From Semisulcospira habei (Eukaryota > Mollusca > Gastropoda > Semisulcospiridae), in contig BTPG01000004.1 in the NCBI GenBank assembly GCA_036245525.1, positions 158,450,811-158,514,810 on the forward strand: DNA of 64,000 nt. The letters run 5' to 3'. Each line of letters starts with the position of its first letter. Positions within the stretch are counted from its first letter, which is position 1. The notes under the pieces were generated by a model, which was not told the DNA's origin, searched no databases, and saw only the letters and a program-made list of their open reading frames with translations. Shown in pieces: positions 24,835 to 36,849 of the stretch. The position numbers and the translations under genes were made by a program.

Positions 24835-25037
24835 GGATACGGGCCGATGGCCATAGTTTCCTTGTTCTCCTTCTCTGTTGGTAGCAAACTGCATTGTTTT
24901 CTGCAATAAATGTCGGCACTGAAAACTCTGTTCGGCCCTTGGGTTGTTTGGCGTTATATATAAAACACAATGCAGTTTATTCGTGCTGTCGTAGTGCTCT
25001 CCATACATAAAGTTGGAAAGATCATACATGTACTTCT

Positions 25038-25051
25038 GGAGAGAGAGAGAG

Positions 25052-25142
<91 letters not shown>
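25038..25142. repeat. (GA)n microsatellite in an LU-gene intron
   Basis: About 50 GA dinucleotides followed by a G-rich stretch, within the predicted 527-bp intron between exons 2 and 3. Confidence 0.97.
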
Positions 25143-25145
<3 letters not shown>

Positions 25146-25201
25146 AAGAGGGGGAGGGGGGGGGGAGGTGTGAAAGGGGCGGAGGTCATATACCAACTTA
25201 C

Positions 25202-25351
25202 CAAGAATGTAGTTCTCCTGTGTGATGCAGGTCCTGTTGCAGTGGATTTCATTGCTGGGTCCCGTTAATGTCTCCGGGCTGTAGATACAGGCAGTGTCGT
25301 CATGGGGACCGTCAGGGTTGTAGGAATAGGAACACACTCGGCACATCAGAC
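25202..25351 (-). CDS. LU/Ly6-domain gene, exon 2
   Basis: Minus strand, 150 bp, flanked by an acceptor (CTCCTGTGCAG) and a consensus donor (CTTG|GTAAGT). Both junctions are phase 1, matching exon 3 and the candidate exon 1. The product starts [14 protein letters not shown], with the Cys-X2-Cys that opens LU domains, and ends near [15 protein letters not shown], giving five cysteines. Together with exon 3 this makes one LU domain of about 90 residues. Extracellular location is inferred from the fold and the C-terminal hydrophobic tail. Confidence 0.75.
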
Positions 25352-25374
25352 CTGCACAGGAGCACAGCATGGCC

Positions 25375-25738
25375 CAGGTGGGTGTACGCCCAGACACACC
25401 CACTCGGCAGTACACCACAAGTACACTTCTATCCAGATCAAATGTTTAGCATCTCATTTTAACCCCTTCACTGCCGAGAAAAGTGAACATGGTCCACCGG
25501 CAACCGCGACTGCGGTACGTTAGTGCGACTGCGGGGGCGCATGAGGATCTACGCCACTTACTGAGACCAATGTGTATCCATGCTTCTTGCAGGGTGTTGG
25601 CTTTTGGTCGTTGATTGAAAAAAGATGTCAGAAAGGCCAGGTACGTACAGTGGCAGGGAAAGGGTTAATAGAGGTGTACTTGTGGAGTACTCCCCGAGTG
25701 GATCTATCCGGGGAGTACACCCGCTAAAGGTACGGGGT
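25375..25738. mobile_element. P6-family MITE split by a nested P5 MITE
   Basis: The left part (CACTCGGCAGTACACCACAA, then AGCATCTCATT) and the right part (AGGTGTACTTGTGGAGTACT, CCCC, TATCCGGGGAGTACACCCGC) are P6. The P5 element at 25459-25668 sits between them at TTAA. Confidence 0.75.
25459..25668. mobile_element. P5-family MITE, nested, TTAA ends
   Basis: It starts TTAACCCCTTCACTGCCG and ends GGCAGGGAAAGGGTTAA. The interior has GCGACTGCGGTACGTTAGTG CGACTGCGG, a two-copy 19-bp motif that resembles the 25-bp minisatellite at 49165. Confidence 0.8.
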
Positions 25739-26104
25739 ATCTGTATCGTAGGAACTGATATGAAATTGCAAGGTCAACTTATGCACTGCTCAGTTTTAAT
25801 TCCAGGCATATTGGAAACACTAAGACAGTATACGAACAGTTTGTGGACTACAGCCGAACGCTAAATTGCTTACAAAGTAATGAGATATAAATGTTGACCA
25901 TATTGTTTAATCCCGCCTGCTCCTGACTAACAAGGAAAAGGGAAACAGCGATTAATTCACACAAATGCGCCGGTCTATGAACGTACACCTTGCGATGTAT
26001 AGCCGTAAGGTTCACAGTCTCCGACCAGCACATATTGAAGGCCCACTACCGCCGGAACTGTTCAAAGATACACTTCTGTAGCAGATGGTTACGAAAGGCT
26101 ACAC

Positions 26105-26440
26105 ACAGGTCTAGTTATGGTTCATTTAGACACAGGATAATCCAGTTCAGCACACGTCGTCTGTATATCAAGTAACCTGACAATGACTCCACACAGGACA
26201 ATCCAGTTCAGCACACGTCGTCTATATATCAAGTAACCTGACAATGACTCCACACAGGACAATCCAGTTCAGCACACGTCGTCTGTATATCAAGTAATCT
26301 GACAATCACTCCACACAGGCCAATCCAGTTCAGCACACGTCGTCTGTATATCAAGTAACCTGACGATGAATCCGCACAGGCCAATCCAGTTCAGCACACG
26401 TCGTCTGTATAACAAGTAACCTGAAAATGACTCCGCTCCG
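26105..26440. repeat. 61-bp minisatellite
   Basis: Five tandem copies of a unit containing ATCCAGTTCAGCACACGTCG and TCAAGTAACCTGACAATGAC. Confidence 0.95.
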
Positions 26441-26721
26441 TTCTAGATATACAACGCTGTCAGTACGAGAAACAGCTAAACATAGATTGACACGCTTACG
26501 GCAGCGCAAAATAAATAAGTGCGATTAAGCGTGTGCTTTTGTTGCGTGTCCAAACTGCTGTTAAAGTTCATTTGGTGTGTCGACAAGGCATAACAAATAC
26601 AAATGTGTCTTCCGATTTAAGCGTAATGGTAATTTAAGTGGGATAATAAAAGGCCAAGTTAATACATTTCATGCTTGCTTTTTGTCAACAATTGAGTTGT
26701 GTGAAGTACAATAATTATAAG

Positions 26722-26880
26722 TTATTGGTCGGAGGGGTTCGCTACACGGAACTTTGTAGGCCTGAGGGAGATCAAAGGAATCATTGTACCCCGAAGGCCG
26801 AAGGCCTGAGGGATACAATGATTCTTTTGATCTCCCGAAGGCCTACAAGGGTCCGTGCAGCGAACCCCTCCGACCAATAA
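26722..26880. mobile_element. P3-family hairpin MITE, 159 bp
   Basis: It begins TTATTGGTCGGAGGGGTTCG and ends in the reverse complement. Each arm also contains GAGATCAAA(G)GAATCATTGTA, and the centre is GGCCGAAGGCC. The second copy is at 47063. Confidence 0.9.
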
Positions 26881-27270
26881 CGTATGTTTTCATTCCTCCA
26901 CTATTTTCGTAAAAGAAATCAACAAGACATCTTGCGACTTGGATCACGCCAGACATGACTGACGTCATAGGAATATGCATTTATACATAATAGAGTTATG
27001 ACGTATTTTAAAATATGTCATGACGTTGCCGTCTCCAGTACTGAGTGTGCTTGTTGTTTCGAACAACACTAAGTAACTTTGTACTTTACAACGTTTGGCG
27101 ATCTTTTATAGAACAAAACTAGCATCCAAGATGCGTCATCGAGAGGGCTACAAAACGTCCGCCATTTTTCGCTACAGGTTTTATTTTTATATATCACAGT
27201 CACATGGTACGGTTTGCACGAAAGTGACTGGTCGTGGGACGTAGGGAGGAAAGCAATGTAAAATACACAC
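26881..27270. other. Intronic or intergenic stretch, no separate gene seen
   Basis: Unique sequence with a TGACGTCA-containing segment near 26960. It lies within the predicted first intron of the LU gene. Confidence 0.35.
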
Positions 27271-27412
27271 CTTGAGTGACACCATACAGTGCAGCCAGCA
27301 CATACAGAACGTAGGTACTCCTTGTCAACGTCTTTTCTTCACAACATGAGAATCCAGCCAGACCAAGCTGACAAAGAAATGATAGTTGAGAATCGCTTCC
27401 CGTCTTTCGCAA
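27271..27412 (-). CDS. Candidate LU-gene exon 1 (signal peptide)
   Basis: Minus strand. The frame ends STYVLYVLAALYGVTQ, a signal-peptide-like hydrophobic stretch, followed by a weak donor (CACTCAAG|GTGTGT) in phase 1, which is what exon 2 requires. The first in-frame Met is 47 residues upstream, long for a signal peptide, so the true start may differ or lie in another exon. It is 1.9 kb from exon 2. Assignment to the same gene rests on phase, order and the need for a signal peptide. Confidence 0.4.
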
Positions 27413-27692
27413 CCACGTTTACTCAAACATCAATCAGTTGCTACGTCGAGGTGAATCCAGAGACTGAAGTCATTTCATTAAGTAGTCATAAGTCACAAAA
27501 TGTTAACGCCAACTAAGTTCCTGAATGAGCACTTGCCATCAAGGCACATATGCTTTCCGTGGTCTGTTCACCGCTCTTTCTGCAAACTTCCTCCACCTCA
27601 TTCCTTATCTATGTGCCTATGTCTTCATGTCGGATGCACAGGCGTGGGATGATCGTTGCGAAATCGAGCACCTATAACACGGGTAGTAGGAA

Positions 27693-27801
27693 CCCAGTGT
27701 GCAAAAGGCCATCGGGCCGACATCGGCTGCCGTTGGCCCGCGCACGGTCGTGCGCGGGCCAACGGCGGCCGACGACGACCCGATGGCCTTTGCGCACTGG
27801 G
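27693..27801. mobile_element. P2-family hairpin, long form
   Basis: It begins CCCAGTGTGCAAAAGGCCAT and ends ATGGCCTTTGCGCACTGGG. The inner arms extend through GTTGGCCCGCGCACG/CGTGCGCGGGCCAAC. Confidence 0.9.
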
Positions 27802-28048
27802 AAGTAGCACACGTCAGTGTTATCTACAGACGGGTGCTGAGTCGATTTTGCGATCATCCGATGCCTGTGATTATGTGTCGGCGGGATGGGAAGGTGGGCC
27901 TTACTATTTGTGTGACGAAGGCCTGTGCGTGCAATCATCGGACAGTGTCGTGGGTGATCCAGTCGCTATGACACGATCTGTCACGATCTTTCCCTTATAG
28001 TTATGGTGGCCTTTTGTCTTTACTCCAGTACGTTTCATATCAACTTGT

Positions 28049-28235
28049 ACTGTTTACGGGTGTACTCCCCAGATAGACCCACTCAGGGAGTACACCACAA
28101 GCACACTTCCATTTAAATGAAATGCTAACCCAATGCGGTAAAGGCCACTGAATAGAAGCGTACTTATGGTGTTCATCCGAGTCAGTGGGTCTATATAAGG
28201 AATACACCCGCAAACGATACGGGTAATTGTTTGTA
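28049..28235. mobile_element. P6-family MITE
   Basis: GGGTGTACTCCCCAGATAGA, CCCACTCAGGGAGTACACCA, the AAATGCTAACCCA centre, then a diverged second half TATGGTGTTCATCCGAGTCA and TATATAAGGAATACACCCGC. It is the fullest P6 copy in the window. Confidence 0.75.
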
Positions 28236-28239
28236 TACT

Positions 28240-29600
<1,361 letters not shown>

Positions 29601-29615
29601 GTGTGACTGAAATAG

Positions 29616-29690
29616 TCCAAGGGTTAGTGCCAGAATAGCTTGGTGCCTCTAGGCGCCAAGCTATTGTGGCACCACCCTTGAACTAAAGCC
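29616..29690. mobile_element. P1-family hairpin, short copy
   Basis: TAGTCCAAGGGTTAGTGCCA is answered by GGCACCACCCTTGAACTA around GGTGCCTCTAGGCGCC. Confidence 0.8.
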
Positions 29691-29844
29691 ATTGGTCTAT
29701 GTCCTCATCTGTAAGTACTGTAATGTAGCTTGCATAGAATTATGGCAGTGAACAAATTTGAAGCTTTTAGCCTCAGTATGATGCGGGTCAAAAAGTGTGG
29801 AAAAATATGAAAGATAGAAAAAGACCCAGACGAAGAAACTAACA

Positions 29845-29970
29845 CTTAACTTATTCTACCCCCAGCAAAATAAAGATCCACCACGATAGTTCAAGGGTGA
29901 TGCCAGAATAGCTTGGCGCCTATGGGCGCCAAGCTATTCTGGCATCACCCTTGAACTATCATGGTGGATC
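29845..29970. mobile_element. P1-family hairpin MITE
   Basis: A near-perfect 96-bp palindrome (29875-29970) beginning GATCCACCACGATAGTTCAA and centred on TTGGCGCC/GGCGCCAA. It is preceded by the terminal motif TTAACTTATTCTACCCCC. Confidence 0.9.
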
Positions 29971-30023
29971 TGTGTCCTGCACTGCAACGCAGTCTTCTGA
30001 AGACGACTTCAACATTTGGGCTT

Positions 30024-30133
30024 AACTTATTCTACCCCAGACACACGCACAGCAAAATAAAGATCCACCACGATAGTTCAAGGGTGATGCCAGAATAGCT
30101 TGGCGCCTATGGGCGCCAAGCTATTCTGGCATC
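30024..30133. mobile_element. P1-family copy truncated by the assembly gap
   Basis: It repeats TTAACTTATTCTACCCCAGA and the first palindrome arm and centre, then runs into Ns just after the hairpin turn. Confidence 0.9.
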
Positions 30134-30633
30134 NNNNNNNNNNNNNNNNNNNNNNNNNNNNNNNNNNNNNNNNNNNNNNNNNNNNNNNNNNNNNNNNNNN
30201 NNNNNNNNNNNNNNNNNNNNNNNNNNNNNNNNNNNNNNNNNNNNNNNNNNNNNNNNNNNNNNNNNNNNNNNNNNNNNNNNNNNNNNNNNNNNNNNNNNNN
30301 NNNNNNNNNNNNNNNNNNNNNNNNNNNNNNNNNNNNNNNNNNNNNNNNNNNNNNNNNNNNNNNNNNNNNNNNNNNNNNNNNNNNNNNNNNNNNNNNNNNN
30401 NNNNNNNNNNNNNNNNNNNNNNNNNNNNNNNNNNNNNNNNNNNNNNNNNNNNNNNNNNNNNNNNNNNNNNNNNNNNNNNNNNNNNNNNNNNNNNNNNNNN
30501 NNNNNNNNNNNNNNNNNNNNNNNNNNNNNNNNNNNNNNNNNNNNNNNNNNNNNNNNNNNNNNNNNNNNNNNNNNNNNNNNNNNNNNNNNNNNNNNNNNNN
30601 NNNNNNNNNNNNNNNNNNNNNNNNNNNNNNNNN
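30134..30633. other. Scaffold gap of exactly 500 N
   Basis: The round length indicates a placeholder of unknown true size. Any reading frame crossing it is meaningless. Confidence 0.99.
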
Positions 30634-31671
30634 TCGTCAAAATATGCTAGCTCTTTTACAGCCAGGACAACATGATCAAAGCTAGCTGAATTGATCACAG
30701 CATTTAAACTTGCGATTTTCATTTCTGACCTCACTCTGATAATCTTTAATAGTCTCCCTAACTCCCGCATCCTGGAGCTGATTTGTCCAGCCATAATCTC
30801 TTTCCATACTCAAGAAGCAAGGGGTCAGTTCTGATGAGACGGCTTATCTCATCATCTCTCTGGCTGGCCAAGACCTTGTGATAGAAGGAAAATTCAACGT
30901 CTAAGGGTATTGGAAGCATTAGCCGACCACGGCGCGCCGCGTCCCCTCGCTGAGTGATCTGAAACCCTCCTGGCTTCTGACAGCAACGTTTTGAGTGTAC
31001 AGAGATCAGCTTTTTTTGATAGAGCCCTTTGCAATGGCTACAGGCGAGAAGGTCGTCTACCTTACTAGTTTTGGTACGATACATAGGAATCAAACATCCG
31101 GATTTGTTTTCAAGAACAGTAACGTTATGCATGTAATCACCCTCATCTTGTAGTCTGATCCATGCTCGACGTCTCTGCATGGTCCCTTTTTTCATCGACA
31201 AAATTTTAGCAACGTCTGCCTCATCTGCATGGACATCTTGTAAGTGCGTGCTCATTTTCAAGACAAGCTTGCCACACAATTTGCATGCATGTTTTTTGTC
31301 CCATTTGTACTTTCCTTTCCCTCTCTGCGACACGTGCACACCTGTTTCTTTTGTAAGTGCTCTTTCTCCACTCTTTCCAGCATCATGTTCCTTCTGCCTA
31401 TCCACATTCTCATTGCCACCTCTAACGCACACTGCACCTTGCTGGTACTAGCGTCACCGACACCTGGCCACCCCGAACCTGCCACTTTGATGAAATCTAA
31501 CATAGTCGATACAATACTGTCTATGTCAGAGATACCAGCAATTGATGCCGACACACCCTCTGAATCCGGTGAGCTCGAGCCAGGAACAAACTCCTCATCA
31601 TCACTGCCCTCGTATTGCGATGCGCTGGCACTACTCTCAGTCTCGGGTCCATCCCAGGCGCCATTTGCCAA
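30634..31671 (-). pseudogene. C2H2-type zinc-finger protein, large exon, frameshifted
   Basis: Minus strand, entered by a good acceptor (CTTTTTTTCTCCAG). An acidic Ser-rich stretch (EGSDDEEFVPGSSSPDSEG) is followed by a basic region, HACKLCGKLVLKMSTHLQDVH (first finger, Cys-X2-Cys and two His), then LLACSHCKGLYQKKLISVH (second finger). RLIRTDPLLLEYGKRLW and a frame-shifted SSRMRELGRLLKI follow. I infer one frameshift at about 31300-31500 and another at about 30775-30800. Proteins with this layout are common and uncharacterised in aquatic invertebrates; function is unknown. The exon runs into the gap. Confidence 0.6.
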
Positions 31672-32007
31672 CTGGAGAAAAAAAGAAAGAAAGATTGAAA
31701 CCAAAGCTGCATTAGGACAGAAACAGCCCAATTATTTTGGTTTAAGGGGCCTTGCACAAGAATAAAAAGAGTAATCCCGTGTATGACCGATTTACATATG
31801 TGTGACCTCGGTGACGAGGGCTGGCTTCTGCAGCAGCAAAATCCACGTTTTCTGAAAATGCAAGCAGTTTTCACACATTTGTCAACCCTGCGTGACCCTT
31901 TGAGAGAGGTCACTCAAATTGGCATGTTTAAAAAGGTCTTGCCACAAAGTATCCTTGGGCCAAGCTTGAAGAATGTGGCTTGAATAGTCTCCGAGAAAAT
32001 GCCACCG

Positions 32008-32222
32008 TTAACTCATTCTACCCCCAGACACACCACAGCAGGATAAGGATCGACCATGATAGTTCAAAGGTGATGCCAGAATAGCTTGGCGCCTACGGGC
32101 GCCAAGCTATTCTGGCATCATCCTTGAACTATCATGGTCGATCTGTGTCCTGCGCTGCAATGCGGTCTTGAGAGGACAGGGGCAAAATTTAAGGATTTTG
32201 GTGTTGGGGTAGAATGAGTTAA
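32008..32222. mobile_element. Full-length P1 MITE, 215 bp, TTAA ends
   Basis: Ends are TTAACTCATTCTACCCC and GGGGTAGAATGAGTTAA. The interior is a near-perfect 96-bp palindrome (32048-32143) starting GATCGACCATGATAGTTCAA. Confidence 0.92.
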
Positions 32223-32335
32223 AGTTTACCATGGACGACGGACGGACGACCAGTGGCCCAGAACATAAACTCACTTTTGCTTCGCACGCACGCCAGCCAA
32301 TAAAATGAAGATGATCATAGAATCACTTTACTTAC

Positions 32336-32524
32336 CAGTTTGTAATTGGGAGCATTCCGCTGCCGTCCATGCACCCTCCTACCAGACGCACCCTCTGTGG
32401 CAGAGGCTGGGGGGCCATGATGCTGCAGCTGACTAATTTGGCCATGGGCCTTGGTCATGTGCCAGGAAGGGGCATGCTTGTCCACTTCCATAGATCCCGA
32501 TGGGTTTGGACATCCTGCTGCCAT
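32336..32524 (-). CDS. Upstream exon of the zinc-finger gene (candidate)
   Basis: Minus strand. It ends RRVHGRQRNAPNYKL at a consensus donor (AACTG|GTAAGT) and would splice over a 664-bp intron to the acceptor at 31671. The encoded sequence is low-complexity and unrecognised. The true 5' limit is unclear; the open frame has a Met at 32524. The intron holds the full-length P1 MITE. Confidence 0.4.
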
Positions 32525-32559
32525 CCGGCGCTAGGTGTGTGCAGAAAGTCCTGAGCCGG

Positions 32560-33798
32560 TGTGACCAAAACGGTGTTGCTGCAAACATGTCCAGTACAAC
32601 CATGTAAACCAATTGACATTTTGAATCAGATTGATTGTACATTGCTTAACGTCCCGACAGCAACAAGGCTTTCTCAGGACGTGCCTGCACTGCTTGTGAA
32701 AAAAACACCTAAACAGAACATTGCCATGTATGTCGCCAGCCGGTCAAATACGTTAAATAAACCTAACACATGGGGCCTAAATAAAGCTAAGACCATTTAG
32801 CAACACACATCCAATATCAAGAGCTACATGCAGTGCAGACAGTAGGGAGAGTTTTAAAAAGGCAAATACAGGTGAATGGACAAAGGGTAGACAGAAACAC
32901 ATGCCCCAGAATAGAGAGAAAAACCCACCCTGTGGGGCTGACCAGGGTGACCCTGGGAACTAAAAACTGGTAATACAGTAAAAAGCGACACTTCAGTTGC
33001 ACATTCCGAAAGACCTGTTTGTGGACATTTGTTGTTCGAATCGCGAGGCAGTTTTGCGAACGAGGATTGAAATCTGGCGCCATTTTTTTTAAAAGGTCAA
33101 CTGATACTGTGCATGCATGTGTCAAGTTACTTTTCGATCACTGACAATCACACGTCAGAAAAAAAAAGAAACAAAATCGCGTGGTAGATTGACCTTGTAA
33201 TGGGTTTATTGAACGAATTCCTTTCATTGAAGAAGAAAGCTTTTGTTAAAATCGTGGGGTTCTATTATCATTTACTACAAGACTCAACGGTCAGAGAGAG
33301 GAAGACACGGACCGAGCCACGGCTGAAGCAGACGCCTTATTTTCTGGGCTAAACGATTATCGGGGATTGGAGGCTAAATAACTGCACTGAACAAGTACAT
33401 TTGGGCGTGCTCTTAACTAAGAAATATTGCATAAAGTACCTCTGCAAACGCTGAAGAATGGTTAACTGTTGGGGACGAAAGACGACGTTTTAGGAAGGGC
33501 AAGGGAAACAACTCCGTTCATCGGTGTTGGGCTAACCAATCAGCGATCATCAAGTTGATCTGAAAACACTCCGCTTCCGTGTCAACACACAGGCCCAGGG
33601 CATCGCCAAAACACAACATGAAGTAAATCTGGCGAAATGGGGACATCCTATTTTGATTTTTTTTCCTGACTTTTGAATGAAAGATAATGCAGAAACAACC
33701 CTCAGAAAAAATGGGTGCCTGACTTGGTCACCCAGAATTTTACACACACCCATTTTGCATAAGGATGGTAAAAAAAGTAACCCATTTGAGTGGTTTGG
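32560..33798. other. Unassigned stretch, no gene seen
   Basis: Non-repetitive sequence without a convincing exon. An AAAATGGGT motif repeat is near 33708-33790. Confidence 0.4.
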
Positions 33799-33800
33799 TG

Positions 33801-33831
<31 letters not shown>

Positions 33832-33903
33832 TCAAGCATGCACGCACGCACGCACACACACACGCACACACACACTGACACACACACACACGCACACATA
33901 CAA
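33799..33903. repeat. Compound (CA)n/(CACG) microsatellite
   Basis: CA repeats interspersed with CACGCACG and one CTGACA. Confidence 0.95.
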
Positions 33904-35118
33904 GTGATGCACGCGCCATTTGAGTTTGTCATGGAACCCATGTACATTGACAGTTTTTGGTGTCATATTTTCTACCAATGTTTAAGATCTCGTGAATTTA
34001 AACTACTGATGACAATAACCATACACTCAATGCCCTTCCGCACAATTAGCATACATAAATTGAAGGGAAATCATTTTAGTATGATGCTAAATGGCTATAA
34101 CACCTGATGGAAGGTAACTGTTATAGAAACTCTTGCGTTGTCTAAAAGAGACGTTGTACGGAAATCAGAAGTGGGTCCAAATTACACGCGTTTTGACGAA
34201 AACTGTAGATTAAAAGCCCGGACAAACATGCGATATCGCCTGCTAGTCCGGGTTTTAATCCACTAAACGAGACCAAAGGGGTTGGTTGCCAGTGCTTGTA
34301 ATTTAGAAGAAACTACCAAGTAATTAGGAAAAAGCACTGTCGTGGGAGAGAATTGTGCATTATCGACAATGATCATAGAACTACTTTGGTCAAAGCACAC
34401 AACAACAACAACAACAACAACAAAATTAGGAAAGAGGGTGTGCTAAATAAGTGACTGGAAGCAATGCATATGGAAGGCCACCCCTCCAGCCCGTTGATGC
34501 ATGGAAATTTAGATCTAGGTCCCCCAAGGGGGGTCCAGATGTCTAGCCGGCGTGAACAATTGTTTCGATCTAGGCGACGTCTTCAGCATAACTGGAGGAA
34601 GAGAAGGAATGTCTGCCTACTTGATCCACTGTTTGCGTCGAAACACCGCGTGCTGTTTGGACCTGCTGCTCATTTCAGGAAATCGTCTGTTCTACACTAG
34701 TGTTATAACGCTCCACACCCACCGGACACTTTTCTGATGTAAGTATAAAAATAATATTTTTCTCGTTCTTGTCCGCATTTGGATAATAAAGAAGCGAAAG
34801 GTTAATAAATTCCTTGCTTGTTACCATTTTGTGAACAACCAGGTAAGTATCAATGTTAGACTGATGGGCGGAACAGTCACCTCCAGGAGGGAGGGGGGTA
34901 CCTTTGTTTGGGACCTTCTACCTGATACAAAAGTGAGAGTCTTAACACTCTCACCATTCGCCAAAATATCAATCAACGGGGAGGGGTGGGGGGTAGTGAG
35001 GGGGGAGGGGGGGAGGGGCGGACTTTCCCTGGAACCCCGCCCGCACAGATCCGACCCTGCTTTTCCCTCACCTATGAAGGTGTGCTGGCTAAAGACAAAG
35101 CTTTCTGATGACTCTCTT
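33904..35118. other. Unassigned stretch, no gene seen
   Basis: A small inverted repeat, TTAAAAGCCCGGAC and GTCCGGGTTTTAAT, lies at 34206-34258. A short (CAA)n run is at 34403-34423 and purine-rich sequence at 34975-35020. No supported coding region. Confidence 0.4.
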
Positions 35119-35176
35119 CCCAATGCGCAAAAGGCCATTGGGCCGACGTCGGCCTGATGTCCTATTGCGCATCGGG
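35119..35176. mobile_element. P2-family hairpin, short form
   Basis: CCCAATGCGCAAAAGGCCAT is answered, with changes, by ATGTCCTATTGCGCATCGGG around GCCGACGTCGGC. Confidence 0.85.
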
Positions 35177-35303
35177 TTGTCTCCAAGTAAAAACGGTTCA
35201 TAATTCACATCTCCTGTGTCAATGTCTTTAATATCTTGGAAGTGGCATCTTGCAAGTGGCAGACTTACTTACTTTAAAACTGACACTGTGGTCATGTGGT
35301 AGG

Positions 35304-35414
<111 letters not shown>

Positions 35415-35694
35415 AGTGTGCGTGTTTGGGTTTTTTTTTTTTTGTCGCACGAGGGGGGTGGGGGTGGGGTGGGGAGGGTAGGGGGGGGGGGCCTCGGGCC
35501 AGGAGATGGATGAGATACTGAGAAGTGTGTGAGATATTTAATTTTACCATTGTGATAATGTGGCTGAAATCGTAAGCGTGCATGTGTCTTTCGCTGTTTT
35601 AGATCCCAAAGAAAGAAAATGTGTCGGCCAGACTGACACAGTAAAGTTGTTGACTCTTGAATCTCTTACAATAATGCTGCACAACAGGCTTAAC

Positions 35695-36197
35695 TTAACT
35701 CCTTGACTGCCGAAGAAAACTGAACATTGCCCAACTGCAAGGTGTATAGATCATGATGAGGCTCATAACGATCTATGTCCAACTGCAAGGGGTATAGATC
35801 ATGATGAGGCTCATAACGATCTGTGTCCAACTGCAAGGGGTATAGATCATGATGCGGCTCATAACGATCTATGCCCAACTGCAAGGGGTATAGATCATGA
35901 TGAGGCTCATAACGATCTATGCCCAACTGCAAGGGGTATAGATCATAATGAGGCTCATAACGATCTATGCCCAACTGCAAGGGGTATAGATCATGATGAG
36001 GCTCATAACGATCTATGCCCAACTGCAAGGGGTATAGATCATCATGTGATGAGGCTCATAACGATCTGTGTCTCTTGCTGAAAACGAGTCACTTTGTATC
36101 CGTGTTTCTTGGTGGTTGACGATCTTTTACTGACGTTGAATTTACAAGGTCGGATTTCCAAAACACAAATTGCGTCCACTGGTAGTGAAGGGGTCAA
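35695..36197. mobile_element. P5-family MITE containing a 48-bp minisatellite
   Basis: It begins TTAACTCCTTGACTGCCG and ends near GGTAGTGAAGGGGTCAA, the two P5 ends. Between 35730 and 36060 a 48-bp unit (GGGTATAGATCATGATGAGG, CTCATAACGATCTATGCCCA, ACTGCAAG) is repeated about seven times. The unit corresponds to the P5 interior motif GCATGAGGATCTA. The 16-residue open repeat on the minus strand is a by-product of the period. Confidence 0.8.
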
Positions 36198-36849
36198 TAT
36201 ATGAAGTGTAACTGTCATGCAAGGAAACGATTTCCTACTCTTCCTTTTGATATCTACGTACGAGAGTTTCACCCACGCTGGCCAGGCGCAGCAACAAAAA
36301 AAAAACACTCCGTTCAGTGAGCCTACTCAGACAGATTGACAGTAGAAGGCGACACTAGTCTCATTTGAGAAGACAGCATCATTGGCATTCCTCTCTATCG
36401 GCACATTTTAGCAATCAAAGCCCGGCATGGGCGGGCAGGGGGAGAAGGAGGCATCTAGGCGGCGCTGCAATCCTGACTGAACACGTATCAATAGTGTTCT
36501 CGCGCGCGGTGCCCAAAGTATGCATGAAGATTAACGCCACATCGCGCCACCAGCATTTTACATCCTTTACAAAGTTGCTTCCCCTGCCACGATTCGCGAC
36601 ACCGCGGCCCCACGGGGTTTGTTTCTAATCGTAACGACGTAGAACTAGCACGGGGGTAAATTCCATAATAAAAACACGTGGATGTGCAATTTGTGTTTGC
36701 TTGATTGTTTGGTTATTTGGTTGGATGGTTGTTTGTTTGTTTGTTTGTTTGTTTGTTTGTTTGAGTGTTTATTTGTTTGCTTGTTTGTGTCCTCTGTATC
36801 TTTATTTTTGTTTTTAATTACAGGAGCTGTGGCCAAAGCCAAACACTTC
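36198..36849. other. Unassigned stretch with a (TTTG)n run
   Basis: TTGTTTGTTTG repeats at 36728-36790. No gene was seen. Confidence 0.4.

Noticed and set aside
30078..30794. Long frames across the N gap
   Set aside because: The interior is 500 unknown bases; the open frame is an artefact of translating N.
35690..36028. 112-codon minus-strand repeat protein
   Set aside because: It is the 48-bp minisatellite within a P5 MITE.
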